From Tenacibaculum jejuense (GTDB taxonomy: Bacteria > Bacteroidota > Bacteroidia > Flavobacteriales > Flavobacteriaceae): 64,000 nt of DNA. Location: the NCBI RefSeq assembly GCF_900198195.1, contig NZ_LT899436.1:2571001-2635000 (forward strand). Direction: 5' to 3'. This document shows positions 51,541-61,996 of the stretch, in pieces. A program made the position numbers and the translations under genes. The stretch's first letter is position 1. Every line of letters starts with the position of its first letter. Below the pieces are notes generated by a model. That model did not search any database. It was not told the DNA's origin and was given only the letters and a program-made list of their open reading frames with translations.

Positions 51541-52245
51541 TTATTTTTGAGGTACTAATAACTGTTCTTTTTCAAACTGAAACCTCCTTTTAGAAGACAC
51601 ATAAATATGATTAAAATTTGTGAATCCTTTTTCATCTATCTCTTCTAAAAGTGTTTTAATTTTCTTTCTTATTAGCAAAGGCATTTTAAAAACAGATGCA
51701 TCTACTTGTGTTGTTCTTGCATCATCTAGATCAGAATTTTGATGTCGTATTGCTTTTTTTTCATCTTTATGGTATACTAATATTTTCATTCGATCATCTC
51801 CATGATCTTCTTCATTAGTTCCATAAATTATAATTGGTTCCATAAAACCATCACCATCATAATCTTTAACTTCAATATATTTTGTCCAAAACCATATTGA
51901 ACTTTCCTCAATATATTTATCCTTGTAAATAAAGTCTCTTAACGACCACTCTTCTTTTAACAAACCATTTTTTAGTCTGAAATTAAAAGCTTGAATTGAA
52001 TCATTTTGTTTTGTCTCGATACTATTTCTAATATCTTTTCTTTCAGTTAACACTAAATAGTTTTCACCAGTTCTGTCATTATACTTATAAACTCTAACAA
52101 TTGGATACTTTATTTTTAACACTTTCTTTTTTGCAGATGAAAAAATTTTATCCACTTCAGTTACATTTAATATTTTAGATTCAACAATCTGTGAGAAACA
52201 GGATGAAACAACTAAGAAAAAAATAAGTGTATGACTAAACCTCAT
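51541..52245 (-). CDS. secreted protein, M949_RS01915-like family
   Basis: 234 residues, signal peptide (FSHTLIFFLVVSSCFSQ; the Cys could be a weak lipobox). One domain: VYKYNDRTGENYLVLTERK, WSLRDFIYKD, then a DxDxDG-type loop EVKDYDGDGFMEPIIIYGT and MKILVYHKDEKKAIRHQNSDLD. The pattern (DGDGxxEP ... KAIRHQNS-LD) resembles a family named after a Riemerella locus and loosely linked to surface polysaccharide; I hold that loosely. The calcium-type loop suggests a beta-propeller or FG-GAP-like fold. Located 28 bases before the GATase-like gene, same strand. Confidence 0.65.
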   Translation of the reverse strand: MRFSHTLIFFLVVSSCFSQIVESKILNVTEVDKIFSSAKKKVLKIKYPIVRVYKYNDRTGENYLVLTERKDIRNSIETKQNDSIQAFNFRLKNGLLKEEWSLRDFIYKDKYIEESSIWFWTKYIEVKDYDGDGFMEPIIIYGTNEEDHGDDRMKILVYHKDEKKAIRHQNSDLDDARTTQVDASVFKMPLLIRKKIKTLLEEIDEKGFTNFNHIYVSSKRRFQFEKEQLLVPQK

Positions 52246-52332
52246 TTAACTATTCGTGATAAATAATAACTAAAATACACAATTACTATAAAGCAATTGT
52301 GTATTTTAATATTTTTTGTGATTTGTTTTGTG

Positions 52333-52524
52333 CTATTTTTCTGTCCAATCTTTAATTTTCTTATCTAATTCAGGAAAACCAATGTAAGATAAAAGCATTG
52401 CTATTGGCATACCTATAATAGTTTTAAAGAAAGCTTTGGGACCCTTTTTAAATTCATAACTATATCCCCAAATAAAAATGAATAGATATATTGATATTAC
52501 AGATATGATAAAAACTATTTCCAC
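52333..52524 (-). CDS. small membrane protein
   Basis: 63 residues with one clear membrane helix at the N-terminus (IVFIISVISIYLFIFIWGYSYE) and a second moderate one (FFKTIIGMPIAMLLSYIGF), ending charged (KKIKDWTEK). Starts 8 bases after the dnaB stop on the same strand, so co-transcription is plausible. No family recognised. Short, so the call is moderate. Confidence 0.5.
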   Translation of the reverse strand: MEIVFIISVISIYLFIFIWGYSYEFKKGPKAFFKTIIGMPIAMLLSYIGFPELDKKIKDWTEK

Positions 52525-52532
52525 TCTATATT

Positions 52533-54062
52533 TTAAAACGGCACATCATCATTAAAATCTGGAGTTGAAGGTGGTTCTGGAGCTCCAAAAGCATCTGTTG
52601 CAGATGGGGATGGTAAAGAACCAGACTCGAATGTATTCATACTTGATTGAAATTCACTACTAAACCCTTCTTCTAAATCTGAGAATTTAGCTAAGTGTCC
52701 TGTAAATTTCAAACGAATATTATCTAATCCACCATTACGGTGTTTTGCTACAATAAACTCTCCTTGTCCTTCACATGGCGAATGATCATCATCATCCCAT
52801 TCTGTCATACCATAATACTCTGGACGGAAAATAAACGATACGATATCGGCATCCTGCTCAATCGCTCCAGATTCACGAAGATCGGATAAAAGTGGACGTT
52901 TACTTCCTCCACGAGTTTCTACCGAACGTGATAACTGCGATAATGCAATTACTGGTACATCTAATTCTTTTGCTAAAGCTTTTAAGTTACGTGAAATCAT
53001 CGAAATTTCTTGTTCACGGTTACCTCCTGCTCCACCAGCTGTCATTAACTGTAAATAATCAATAATTAAAATTTTAACACCATGTTGCGATACCAAACGA
53101 CGCGCTTTTGCTCGTAAATCAAAGATTGAAAGTGCTGGAGTATCATCTATAAAAATAGGCGCATCAGAAAGTTTCTTCACTTTTACATTTAATTGCTCCC
53201 ATTCATGCGGTTCTAAATTTCCTTTACGTAATTTTTCAGAAGTTAATCCAGTTTCAGAAGAAATCATACGAGTAATTAACTGTACCGATGACATCTCCAG
53301 AGAGAATAACGCAACTGCATGATTAAAGTCAATTGCCATATTTTTCGCCATCGAGATTACAAATGCCGTTTTTCCCATACCAGGACGAGCTGCAATAATA
53401 ATTAAATCGGTAGGCTGCCAACCAGAAGTAAGTGCATCTAACTTGGTAAAACCAGTAGCTAAACCACTCATTCCTTCTTTATTCGAAATTTCTTGAATTT
53501 TATTTATTGCCTGTTGCACAAGAGATTGTGCATTTTCAGCTCCTTTTTTAAGGTTTCCTTGTGTTACTTCAAAAAGTTTTCCTTCGGCATCATCTAGTAA
53601 ATCAAAAACATCTGTAGTTTCATCATAAGCACTTTCAATAATTTCCGAAGAAATAGAAATTAGTTTTCGTTGAATAAACTTCTCTAAAATGATTCTAGAG
53701 TGAAATTCAATATGTGCAGAAGAAGCTACTTTTTGTGTTAATCCAATAATATAAAAATCTCCACCTGCAATTTCTAACTTACCTTCTTTTCTTAACTGAT
53801 TAGATACTGTAAGTAAGTCAATCGGTTCAGAATTTTGAAACAAAGCATAAATTGCTGCATATATTTCTTGATGTCTTCTATCATAAAAAGCCTCAGGATG
53901 CAAAATATCAATCACTTCATCAATTCCCTTCTTATCGGTCATCATAGCTCCTAATACAGCCTCTTCAAGATCTAATGCTTGTGGCGGTAATTTTCCTTTT
54001 TCTAAATTAACAACTTTAGATCGGTCAACTCTACCTCCCCTTAAACTTTGTGTTTTCTCCAT
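52533..54062 (-). CDS. dnaB: replicative DNA helicase
   Basis: 509 residues. N-terminal DnaB domain (about 28-130, PPQALDLEEAVLGAMMTDKK, HPEAFYDRRHQEIYAAI), linker, and RecA-like motor domain: Walker A IIIAARPGMGKTAF with K231-T232, FSLEMSSVQLITRMISSETG, Walker B-type ILIIDYLQLMTAGG and SQLSRSVETRGGSKRPLLSDLRESGAIEQDADIV. It unwinds DNA at the replication fork. An acidic, Ser/Pro-rich tail follows (SLPSPSATDAFGAPEPP), usual in the phylum. The -7 element ends only 5 bases before the start codon, so the transcript may be leaderless. Confidence 0.97.
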   Translation of the reverse strand: MEKTQSLRGGRVDRSKVVNLEKGKLPPQALDLEEAVLGAMMTDKKGIDEVIDILHPEAFYDRRHQEIYAAIYALFQNSEPIDLLTVSNQLRKEGKLEIAGGDFYIIGLTQKVASSAHIEFHSRIILEKFIQRKLISISSEIIESAYDETTDVFDLLDDAEGKLFEVTQGNLKKGAENAQSLVQQAINKIQEISNKEGMSGLATGFTKLDALTSGWQPTDLIIIAARPGMGKTAFVISMAKNMAIDFNHAVALFSLEMSSVQLITRMISSETGLTSEKLRKGNLEPHEWEQLNVKVKKLSDAPIFIDDTPALSIFDLRAKARRLVSQHGVKILIIDYLQLMTAGGAGGNREQEISMISRNLKALAKELDVPVIALSQLSRSVETRGGSKRPLLSDLRESGAIEQDADIVSFIFRPEYYGMTEWDDDDHSPCEGQGEFIVAKHRNGGLDNIRLKFTGHLAKFSDLEEGFSSEFQSSMNTFESGSLPSPSATDAFGAPEPPSTPDFNDDVPF

Positions 54063-54067
54063 GGTGA

Positions 54068-54075
54068 CAAAAGTA
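54068..54075 (-). promoter_or_regulatory. -7 element TACTTTTG for dnaB, possible leaderless start
   Basis: Exact TAnnTTTG on the minus strand; 5 bases lie between it and the ATG at 54062. Confidence 0.45.
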
Positions 54076-54188
54076 ATTTTTTAGGTTCACATAGTTCCTT
54101 GTTTTATACATTTTTCTTTTTTCACAAAAAATGTAAACAAAACTGTTACTAATGTGTTGATAACATTTTTGTTTTTTATTTTTACGTA

Positions 54189-55265
54189 ATGAAACTACAA
54201 AAGAAACATGTATTTCTCGCTATGTTATTGCCTTTGCAATATTTCATTGTACAATTTTTAAGCCAAAAACCTGCATTCATAGAAGAATACTATTCAAACG
54301 GAATATACCCATATATTTCAAGATTTTTTAGAATTATTTTAGGTTGGTTACCGTTTTCTTTTGGTGATCTTTTGGGTTTAATTTTGATTTTCTTGTTCGT
54401 CAGACAAATTTATAAGCTAATTAAAAATAAACTTCAAGGAATCGTCAATAAATTAATTCAATTTATTGGGGTTTTATCTATCACCTATTTTTGTTTTTAT
54501 ACTTTTTGGGGGCTAAATTATTTTAGAAAACCACTAGCTGATAATTTAGGTTTACAACAATCTAAATATACTACAGAACAATTAATTAATACTACTCAAA
54601 AAACAATTGAAATTTTTAATCAGATTCATCTTGAAATTACACAAAATGATACTTTAAAAATTCAGGTCCCGTATTCTTCTAAAGAAATATACGATAAAGT
54701 ACCAAACGCATATCAAAAAGTTGCTGTAGATTATCCTCAACTTGCTTACAAAAGCCCAGCTATAAAAAATTCGCTAGTCAGTTTATTTCAATCTTATAAT
54801 GGAACTGCTGGCTATTTAAATCCTATTACAGGGGAAGCTCAAGTAAATAGTATGTTACCTAAAGCAGGATACGCTGCAACTACTTGTCACGAAGTTGCAC
54901 ATCAAATTGGTTGGTCAGCAGAAAATGACGCAAACTTTTTAGGCTTTTTAGCCTGTACTTATAGTGATGATATATATTTTAACTATTCTGGATATAGAAT
55001 GGCTTTTCGGTACTGTATGCGAGAAATTAGAAAACGTGACAGAGAATTGCATAAAAAACTTTGGGAAACAGTTAATAAGGGAATTAAAAAAGAACTAAAA
55101 GACAATTATCTATTCTGGAAAAAATATGAAAACCCAATAGAGCCGTATATTAAAAAAGGGTATAATTCATATTTGAAAGCGAATAATCAAGCAAAAGGAA
55201 TAGAATCTTACAGCTATGTTGTAGATTTGCTTATTGCCTATTTTGAACAAAAATATTATGACTAA
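54189..55265 (+). CDS. DUF3810 membrane protein with HExxH motif
   Basis: 358 residues. Three N-terminal hydrophobic helices (FLAMLLPLQYFIVQFL, IILGWLPFSFGDLLGLILIFLFV, FIGVLSITYFCFYTFWGLNYF), then a soluble domain with the zinc-protease motif TTCHEVAHQIGW (H234, E235, H238) and downstream ENDANFLGF with E245 as a candidate third ligand. This fits the DUF3810 family of putative membrane metallopeptidases; substrate unknown. Divergent from dnaB; its stop overlaps the next gene (start at 55258) by 8 bases. Confidence 0.88.
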   Translation: MKLQKKHVFLAMLLPLQYFIVQFLSQKPAFIEEYYSNGIYPYISRFFRIILGWLPFSFGDLLGLILIFLFVRQIYKLIKNKLQGIVNKLIQFIGVLSITYFCFYTFWGLNYFRKPLADNLGLQQSKYTTEQLINTTQKTIEIFNQIHLEITQNDTLKIQVPYSSKEIYDKVPNAYQKVAVDYPQLAYKSPAIKNSLVSLFQSYNGTAGYLNPITGEAQVNSMLPKAGYAATTCHEVAHQIGWSAENDANFLGFLACTYSDDIYFNYSGYRMAFRYCMREIRKRDRELHKKLWETVNKGIKKELKDNYLFWKKYENPIEPYIKKGYNSYLKANNQAKGIESYSYVVDLLIAYFEQKYYD

Positions 55266-55806
55266 GTATTTACTATTAATTTTCAGTATTTTCTTGTGTA
55301 TATCTTGTGATTCTAACCAACTAGGAAAAGAATTTTCTTGCGAATCGCCTTCACCTAATAACTTAGAAACTGTTGAAGATTTTAAGAAAAAATTCTCAGT
55401 AAAATTTCCTAAACATTGGAAAATAAATTTGTATTACGAAGATGCTGTATCATCAATTTATGCAGCTGATACAACATTAGCTCTTTCTAAAGCTACCTTA
55501 ATTGATGTATCTTTTATTAACAACCCAGATAATATCGACGACAACTTTGTTTACAAAGTGAAAAAAGATAATGAAGAACTTCAATTAACTGAAGTAAAAG
55601 CGAATAGAATTAAATTTAAAAGAAAAGACGCATATTATAATTTAGCAAAAGGAAAAAGAGGTAAATTCAATTATCATATTTTAAACTTTTATAGTAAAAC
55701 CCAAACTGGTTTTATTCATGCAAAAACTGAAATTTATGGTGATTCTTTAATTGACTCAAGACTTTGCTCAGCAATTACACTACTAAACAAAATACAACTT
55801 AAATAA
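55258..55806 (+). CDS. hypothetical lipoprotein overlapping the DUF3810 gene
   Basis: 182 residues from the ATG at 55258, which opens on a lipoprotein signal ([16 protein letters not shown]); a start at 55234 would bury it. The body has a beta-rich pattern ([54 protein letters not shown]) that resembles PsbP/MOG1-like small periplasmic domains, weakly. The 8-base overlap with the DUF3810 gene implies translational coupling. Function unknown. Confidence 0.72.
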   Translation: MTKYLLLIFSIFLCISCDSNQLGKEFSCESPSPNNLETVEDFKKKFSVKFPKHWKINLYYEDAVSSIYAADTTLALSKATLIDVSFINNPDNIDDNFVYKVKKDNEELQLTEVKANRIKFKRKDAYYNLAKGKRGKFNYHILNFYSKTQTGFIHAKTEIYGDSLIDSRLCSAITLLNKIQLK

Positions 55807-55829
55807 CATACAACAAACATATTAAATTA

Positions 55830-57068
55830 ATGAACAAACAAAATATTATAGATCGATTCATAAAATATGTTACTATAGATACTGAATCTGATCCTAATAA
55901 TCCAGCTTTTCCTAGTACAGAAAAACAATGGGATTTAGCTAAAATATTAGAACAGGAATTGATAGCAATAGGAATGGAAGATGTAGAGTTAGATAAAAAT
56001 TGTTACCTAATGGCTACTTTACCAAGTAATATTGATTATGAAGTACCAACAATTGGATTTGTAGCTCATATTGATACAAGTCCAGATTATACTGGAGCAA
56101 ATGTAAAACCACAAATTCATGAGAATTACGATGGTGAAGATATTGTATTAAATAAAGAACAAAATATCATTTTATCACCTTCGTATTTTGAAGACTTACT
56201 TTTATATAAGGGACAAACTTTAATTACTACAGATGGTACTACATTATTAGGTGCCGATGACAAAGCTGGTGTTACTGAAATTGTTTCTGCAATGGAATAT
56301 TTGATACAAAATCCAGAAATAAAACATGGTAAAATAAGAATTTGTTTTACTCCTGACGAAGAAGTTGGAAAAGGTGCGCATAAATTTGATGTAGATAAAT
56401 TTGGTGCTCAATGGGCATATACAATGGATGGAAGTCAAATCGGAGAATTAGAATATGAGAATTTTAATGCCGCTGGAGCTGTTATTACTATCAATGGTAA
56501 AATAGTTCATCCAGGTTATGCAAAAGGGAAAATGGTAAATTCTATGACTATTGCCAGCCAATTTATAAATGCTTTACCAGCTAAAGAGGTTCCAGAACAT
56601 ACTACCGGTTACGAAGGATTCTTCCATTTACATAGCATAGAAGGAAAAGTAGAACAAACTATTTTGAGATATATTATTAGAGATCATGATATGGATCTTT
56701 TCCAAAAGCGAAAAGAAACTATGAAATCTATAGTAAAAAAGATAAATGAAGAAATAGGTAGCAATGCTATTCAGGTAGAGATTAAAGATCAATACTTCAA
56801 TATGCGTGAAAAGGTGGAGCCTGTAATGTATATCGTTGATATTGCTGAAGAAGTAATGAAAGATCTTGGTATTACTCCATTAATTAAACCTATCCGTGGA
56901 GGTACTGATGGATCTCAACTATCTTTCAAAGGATTACCTTGTCCAAATATTTTTGCAGGTGGACATAATTTTCATGGTCGTTATGAGTATGTACCTGTTG
57001 AATCAATAATGAAAGCTTCTGAAGTAATTGTTGGAATTGCAGAAAAGATTACTGAAAAATTCAAGTAA
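55830..57068 (+). CDS. pepT: tripeptide aminopeptidase (peptidase T)
   Basis: 412 residues, M20B zinc peptidase. Metal ligands and catalytic groups are visible in [10 protein letters not shown] (His and catalytic Asp), GADDKAGV (bridging Asp), [13 protein letters not shown] (general-base Glu plus ligand Glu), and [19 protein letters not shown]. The dimerization domain (about 215-320) and the C-terminal [33 protein letters not shown] complete the family layout (residues quoted in parts). It removes N-terminal residues from tripeptides in the cytoplasm. No signal peptide. Starts 23 bases after the lipoprotein gene; terminator at 57094. Confidence 0.96.
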   Translation: MNKQNIIDRFIKYVTIDTESDPNNPAFPSTEKQWDLAKILEQELIAIGMEDVELDKNCYLMATLPSNIDYEVPTIGFVAHIDTSPDYTGANVKPQIHENYDGEDIVLNKEQNIILSPSYFEDLLLYKGQTLITTDGTTLLGADDKAGVTEIVSAMEYLIQNPEIKHGKIRICFTPDEEVGKGAHKFDVDKFGAQWAYTMDGSQIGELEYENFNAAGAVITINGKIVHPGYAKGKMVNSMTIASQFINALPAKEVPEHTTGYEGFFHLHSIEGKVEQTILRYIIRDHDMDLFQKRKETMKSIVKKINEEIGSNAIQVEIKDQYFNMREKVEPVMYIVDIAEEVMKDLGITPLIKPIRGGTDGSQLSFKGLPCPNIFAGGHNFHGRYEYVPVESIMKASEVIVGIAEKITEKFK

Positions 57069-57093
57069 AAATTACATACATATTATAAAAAGA

Positions 57094-57125
57094 AAAAACT
57101 CTGGTGAAGAATACCAGAGTTTTTA
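57094..57125 (+). terminator. intrinsic terminator
   Basis: AAAAACTCTGGT / ACCAGAGTTTTT with a 7-base loop, 26 bases after pepT. Confidence 0.8.
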
Positions 57126-57315
57126 ATTAACCTCCTATTAAAATCAAATATATGAAAACACTCCCATCAATTTTGATTTCGATACAAAGATAATACATTT
57201 TTTTACCAAAAACCAAGTAAAAATTGCAATTTGTAATAAAAAAATGTAATTTTTTTACATAATAGGCTTTTGTGTTATATTCTCACATTCAATTTTTTTT
57301 CATTTTTTATATCTC

Positions 57316-57323
57316 TACATTTG
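57316..57323 (+). promoter_or_regulatory. -7 element TACATTTG for lysA
   Basis: Exact TAnnTTTG, 18 bases before the ATG at 57342. Confidence 0.45.
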
Positions 57324-57341
57324 AAAAAAATTAATTTTAAA

Positions 57342-58544
57342 ATGGAGAACAACTTACTATTAGATCTAGCCAAAAAGCATGGAAGCCCTTTGTATGTTTA
57401 TGATACAGAGAAAATTACAAGTCAATATAAAAGAATTACTAAAGCTTTTTCTAAGGTAAAGAATGTAAAAATTAATTACGCTACTAAAGCACTTTCTAAT
57501 ATTAACATATTAAAAGTGTTTAATAAACTAGGTAGTGGGTTAGATACTGTTTCTATACAGGAAGTTAAATTAGGATTATTAGCTGGATTTGATCCAAAAG
57601 ACATTATTTATACTCCAAATGGTGTTTCATTGAAGGAAATTGAAGACGTTGCTAAGCTAGGTGTTCAAATAAATATTGATAATTTATCAATTTTAGAATT
57701 ATTTGGTCAAAAACATCCAAATATTCCAGTTTGTATTCGAATAAACCCGCATGTTATGGCCGGTGGTAATTCTAAAATTTCTGTTGGACATATCGATTCT
57801 AAGTTTGGAATTTCTATCCATCAGGTACCTCATATTAAACGAGTAGTAGAAAATACAGGTATGAATATTAATGGAATTCATATGCATACTGGTTCTGATA
57901 TTCTTGATGTTGATACTTTCTTAATGGCAACTGAAATCCTTTTTAACACCGCTAAAGAATTTAAAAATATAGAGTTTATTGACTTTGGTAGTGGATTTAA
58001 AGTACCTTATAAAGAAGGAGATATAGCTACAAATATTGAAGATTTAGGAAAGCATTTATCAAAAAGATTTAATGATTTCTGCAAAGAATACGGTAGAGAC
58101 TTAACATTAATGTTTGAACCTGGTAAATTTCTTGTAAGTCAAGCTGGATATTTCCTTGCTACAGTAAATGTAATCAAACAAACGACTTCTACAGTTTTTG
58201 CTGGTATCGATAGTGGATTAAATCACTTAATTAGACCTATGTTCTATAATTCATATCATTTTATTGAAAACCTATCGAATCCGAAAGGAAGAGAACGTTT
58301 TTATAGTATTGTAGGTTACATCTGTGAAACGGATACTTTTGGTACAAATCGAAGAATTAATGAAATAAGAGAAGATGATATTTTATGTTTCCATAATGCT
58401 GGTGCATATTGCTTTTCTATGGCTTCTAATTATAACTCAAGATATAGACCTGCAGAAGTTATGGTTCATGAAGGAAAAGATTATATAATTCGAAAGCGAG
58501 AGACTTTTGATGATATCATGAGAAATCAAGAAATCGTAATTTAA
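57342..58544 (+). CDS. lysA: diaminopimelate decarboxylase
   Basis: 400 residues from the ATG at 57342; a longer frame from 57270 runs through the promoter and is rejected. A fold-type III PLP decarboxylase, the last step of lysine synthesis. PLP lysine K49 in INYATKALSN, the phosphate loop IHMHTGSD, GSGFKVPY, EPGKFLVSQAGYFL, and the C-terminal substrate part YICETDTFGTNR ... DDILCFHNAGAYCFSMASNYN. Monocistronic, no lysine riboswitch seen in the preceding 270 bases. Terminator at 58553. Confidence 0.95.
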   Translation: MENNLLLDLAKKHGSPLYVYDTEKITSQYKRITKAFSKVKNVKINYATKALSNINILKVFNKLGSGLDTVSIQEVKLGLLAGFDPKDIIYTPNGVSLKEIEDVAKLGVQINIDNLSILELFGQKHPNIPVCIRINPHVMAGGNSKISVGHIDSKFGISIHQVPHIKRVVENTGMNINGIHMHTGSDILDVDTFLMATEILFNTAKEFKNIEFIDFGSGFKVPYKEGDIATNIEDLGKHLSKRFNDFCKEYGRDLTLMFEPGKFLVSQAGYFLATVNVIKQTTSTVFAGIDSGLNHLIRPMFYNSYHFIENLSNPKGRERFYSIVGYICETDTFGTNRRINEIREDDILCFHNAGAYCFSMASNYNSRYRPAEVMVHEGKDYIIRKRETFDDIMRNQEIVI

Positions 58545-58552
58545 TTCATAAA

Positions 58553-58581
58553 AAAACTCCGACTAACGTCGGAGTTTTATT
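58553..58581 (+). terminator. intrinsic terminator after lysA
   Basis: AAAACTCCGAC-TAAC-GTCGGAGTTTT hairpin with T-rich tail. Confidence 0.8.
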
Positions 58582-58660
58582 TCTTATATAATTAAATAAT
58601 CCCCTAAATAAATTATATAAAAGTATATGCATTAGCAAGTTGCAACTTATTCTAATATTT

Positions 58661-58718
58661 TAAACAGGAAAAACCCTGTTTTTAAAATGGGAAAACCGCA
58701 ATTTAAATTGCGGTTTTC
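58661..58718. terminator. two adjacent hairpins after the TonB receptor
   Basis: AAACAGG/CCTGTTT near 58661-58683 and a 28-base perfect palindrome with GAAAACCGCAATTT at 58691-58718. The second probably ends the minus-strand TonB receptor message, though its T run is short. Confidence 0.5.
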
Positions 58719-58745
58719 TGCATTTGTATATTTTTCACTTCTTTT

Positions 58746-61700
58746 TTAGAAGATGTAACGTAAACCTAACTGCATCTGCCAGCGAGAGTTTAAGCTTGAA
58801 TCAAAAGTAAAAGTCTCAACTAAGTTACCTCCAAAAGTGTAAGTAGGTACTCCAGTATTTTGATCTACTACGACACCTAATGGCTGTACATTTACTGGCT
58901 GTTGTACAACTCCCCAAGCTGAATTAATTAAGTTCCCAACATTTAAAACATCTACACTTAATTGAATGGTATTTTGTTTGTTTTCTGAAACATTGAAATT
59001 AAAATCTTGTAATAATTTAACATCCCATCTGCTTCTCCAAGGTGCTAAAGCTCCGTAACGTTCTACGTACTGTCCTCTCCTACCACTTAAATATTCATCT
59101 TGTTGAATGTATTCTTCAAAGGCTTGTGCTTGTCCAGCACCAGAAAATTGCATTTGAGTAACTTCATCTGAAGTTGGTACGTATAATAAATCATTTACTC
59201 TAGATCCATCATTATTAATATCTCCACCATATGTGTAATTAAACCTTCCTCCTTGAGCGTATTCAAAGAAAGTAGCTATAGTTGTTGCAAATTTATCACT
59301 TGCATAATTAAATTTCTTCGAAGCTACTCCGATAATTCTATGCGTATCTCCATACCTAGAAAAAGCTAATACATCGTTATTTGCATTTCCTATAACAGGG
59401 TTAAAAGCAAAAGCATCACCTGTAATTTCAGCTTCAATAGAATTTACATCTTTAGAGTTTAAATAACTATAAGCAATATTTGTATATAAACCATTTTCAA
59501 ATGATTTCTCTACTTTAAAAGTAGCGTTGTATGTTCTTCCTTTGTCTGAATTTGTAAATACATAGGCATTCGTTTGACCTCCAAATTGGTTTAACGCTTT
59601 ATCTGCATCTGTATATATAGACCTAGTATCTCCAGGAGCTGCTAAATTACCTGTAGGATTACTTAACCCCCAGTTTTGTACATGAGCTCCATTAATATCT
59701 TGTGTATATGCTAAATCTGTACTTACTACAAATCCGTTTTCGAATTTATAATCTAGACCGATATTTGTTCTCCAAACTTGTGGAAATTTAAAATCTCTAT
59801 CTACTGTTTGATAGAAAAAGAAATCTACTCCTTGAACTTGGTTTCCTAACCACACAAAAGGTAAACGACCTGTAAATAAACCTGTTCCTCCTCTTACTTG
59901 TAATTTATTTTCTCCATTTACATCCCAATTAAACCCTAATCTTGGAGAAATTAACCAATCGTTAGAAGGTAAATTTAAAGAGTTTAATGTTGTCGCTTGA
60001 TTTGTTTCTGGATCGAAATATACATTTCCAGGCTGGTAAGTTCCTTTTCTATCTATATTCTCTTGAATTTTTACTTTAGTATCAAAAAATAAAGGTTTAT
60101 CAAAACGAACTCCGTATGTTAATTTTATATCATCGTTAATTTCATACTCATCTTGTAAATAAAAAGCTAACTGACCAACATTAGTTTCTGCTAAAGACCA
60201 ACCGCCTGGATTACCAATTCCGTTAGCAGTTAATAGGTTATTCGCCGAAATAGCTGCATCAAACTGAGCTTGATATGTCGCTACTAAAGCAGCCTCTCCT
60301 GCTGCATCTAAATTTCTGAAATCATTAATTGAACCCGATGGAAAGAATACTCCTTGAGCTCCGTAAGCTCCTAAATTAAAAGAATTATCAAACATGAATT
60401 TTTCAAAAGAAAAACCAACTGTAATTGTATGATTTCCTTTAAAGAAATTCATATTATTTGTAATTTGAAGTACTTTTTGATCTAATGTATTATTAATAGA
60501 AAATGGTTCATGACCAGCAATAATATAGTTTGAAGATCCTGCAGCGTCTAAAATAGTGATTGAAGGAGCTGGCGTAGATAATGGATTTCTAAAATCATCA
60601 AATTGAGTATACCCAATTTGTAATTTATTAGAAGTTTCTTCATTAAAATTAGAATTTAACTCTAACAAGAAAGAATCAATATTATTGTTGATCTCATACC
60701 CTGCATTTTCAAATTGTAATGTAGCAGCACTTGGACCTCTAAATCCTAAGGCTGTTGGATGAGCTGGATTTTCTTTAGAAGCTCTTAAGAAATTATAAAT
60801 GAAAGCTAACCTGTGCTTCTTATTTACATTCCAATCTAATTTAAAAATACCTTTTACTGATTCTTGATCAAATGTAAAGCCTTCTATAGCACCAGGGTTG
60901 TAGAACACATCGTTTCCTTGTGCATCAGTTCCTACTACAACTTGACTTAAAATATTATTTACTAACTGTAAATCATCTCTTGTAACTCTAGAATCGTTAA
61001 CTCCTATAGTAGTACCAGAACTTGGTTGAAAATTAGATCCTAAATCAACTCTATCATCTTTTTCAAAATTAGCAAAGAAAAATAATTTATCTTTAATTAT
61101 GGGTCCGCCAATACTTACTCCGTATTGAACTTGATTTAATTTAGGCTTAAATACATCGAAACCTGAAATTTTTCCTCCAGTCAAATCTTGATTTCGGTAA
61201 AAACCATATACTGTACCTTTAAATTCGTTTGTTCCACTTTTGGTAACCGCATCAACAGAAGCTCCTGTAAAACCTGCTAAAGTAACGTCATACGGTGCTA
61301 CAGAAACAGAAATTTGTTCAATTGCATCTAAGGAAACTGGTTGAGCCCCTGTTTGTCCACCAGGAGTTGCAGCATCTAATCCAAAAGGATTATTAAAAAT
61401 AGATCCATCCAAAGAGAAGTTATTAAATTGATCATTTCTTCCTCCAAAAGATCCATTACTTGCTGTTGGTTCTAATCTCGTAAAATCTGCAGCTGATCTA
61501 GAGATAGTAGGTAAAGTTTTTAATTGCGTTGAAGACACACTTGTTTGTGCTCCTGTTCTATCGCTATTAAAGATTTTACTTTTAGATGCTGAAATAACTA
61601 CTTCATCCAATGTTTGACCATCTTCAGATAAAGTAGCATCTATGTTAGTTGTTTTTCCTAATGTTAGAAAAACATCATCAACTTCTTTAGATTTAAAACC

Positions 61701-61958
61701 TACAAAACTAAATGTAATTTTATATGGTCCGCCAACACGTAAGTTAGGTACCGTATATTTTCCATTGTCTTGAGCAACTGCTCCAGAAACTGTTCCAGAT
61801 GGTACGTGTAAGACTACGATATTTGCTCCAAATAAAGGCTCGCCATTTGTATCTGCAACCAGACCTTTAATTTTAGATGTAGTAACTTGTGCACTAATAT
61901 TAAGTGCGACAAAAAGTAAGGATAAATATAAAATTTTCCTTATTTCAAAAGATTTCAT
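58746..61958 (-). CDS. Oar-like TonB-dependent outer membrane receptor
   Basis: 1070 residues. Signal peptide (IRKILYLSLLFVALNISAQ), a carboxypeptidase-regulatory-like beta domain (about 27-115: KGLVADTNGEPLFGANIVVL), a TonB plug (about 130-250: DEVVISASK, TQLKTLPTIS, SVSVAPYDVTLAGFTGASVDAVTKSGTNEFKG) and a large beta-barrel with terminal LGLRYIF. The SVSVAPYDV...GANVDAVTKSGTN-type pattern is characteristic of Oar-like rather than SusC receptors, and no SusD gene follows. It should import or sense a large ligand (peptide, siderophore or protein-derived) with TonB. Promoter at 61988; own terminator hairpins. Confidence 0.93.
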   Translation of the reverse strand: MKSFEIRKILYLSLLFVALNISAQVTTSKIKGLVADTNGEPLFGANIVVLHVPSGTVSGAVAQDNGKYTVPNLRVGGPYKITFSFVGFKSKEVDDVFLTLGKTTNIDATLSEDGQTLDEVVISASKSKIFNSDRTGAQTSVSSTQLKTLPTISRSAADFTRLEPTASNGSFGGRNDQFNNFSLDGSIFNNPFGLDAATPGGQTGAQPVSLDAIEQISVSVAPYDVTLAGFTGASVDAVTKSGTNEFKGTVYGFYRNQDLTGGKISGFDVFKPKLNQVQYGVSIGGPIIKDKLFFFANFEKDDRVDLGSNFQPSSGTTIGVNDSRVTRDDLQLVNNILSQVVVGTDAQGNDVFYNPGAIEGFTFDQESVKGIFKLDWNVNKKHRLAFIYNFLRASKENPAHPTALGFRGPSAATLQFENAGYEINNNIDSFLLELNSNFNEETSNKLQIGYTQFDDFRNPLSTPAPSITILDAAGSSNYIIAGHEPFSINNTLDQKVLQITNNMNFFKGNHTITVGFSFEKFMFDNSFNLGAYGAQGVFFPSGSINDFRNLDAAGEAALVATYQAQFDAAISANNLLTANGIGNPGGWSLAETNVGQLAFYLQDEYEINDDIKLTYGVRFDKPLFFDTKVKIQENIDRKGTYQPGNVYFDPETNQATTLNSLNLPSNDWLISPRLGFNWDVNGENKLQVRGGTGLFTGRLPFVWLGNQVQGVDFFFYQTVDRDFKFPQVWRTNIGLDYKFENGFVVSTDLAYTQDINGAHVQNWGLSNPTGNLAAPGDTRSIYTDADKALNQFGGQTNAYVFTNSDKGRTYNATFKVEKSFENGLYTNIAYSYLNSKDVNSIEAEITGDAFAFNPVIGNANNDVLAFSRYGDTHRIIGVASKKFNYASDKFATTIATFFEYAQGGRFNYTYGGDINNDGSRVNDLLYVPTSDEVTQMQFSGAGQAQAFEEYIQQDEYLSGRRGQYVERYGALAPWRSRWDVKLLQDFNFNVSENKQNTIQLSVDVLNVGNLINSAWGVVQQPVNVQPLGVVVDQNTGVPTYTFGGNLVETFTFDSSLNSRWQMQLGLRYIF

Positions 61959-61987
61959 ATTATTTGATTAAGATTAATTTGTTAAGA

Positions 61988-61995
61988 CAAAATTA
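61988..61995 (-). promoter_or_regulatory. -7 element TAATTTTG for the TonB receptor
   Basis: Exact TAnnTTTG on the minus strand, 29 bases from the ATG at 61958, inside the tail of the rplI terminator region. Confidence 0.5.
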
Positions 61996-61996
61996 A

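Noticed and set aside
57126..57315. Lysine riboswitch before lysA
   Set aside because: The stretch is very AT-rich and shows none of the multi-stem G/C-rich junction pattern; only a short ATGTAA/TTACAT repeat.
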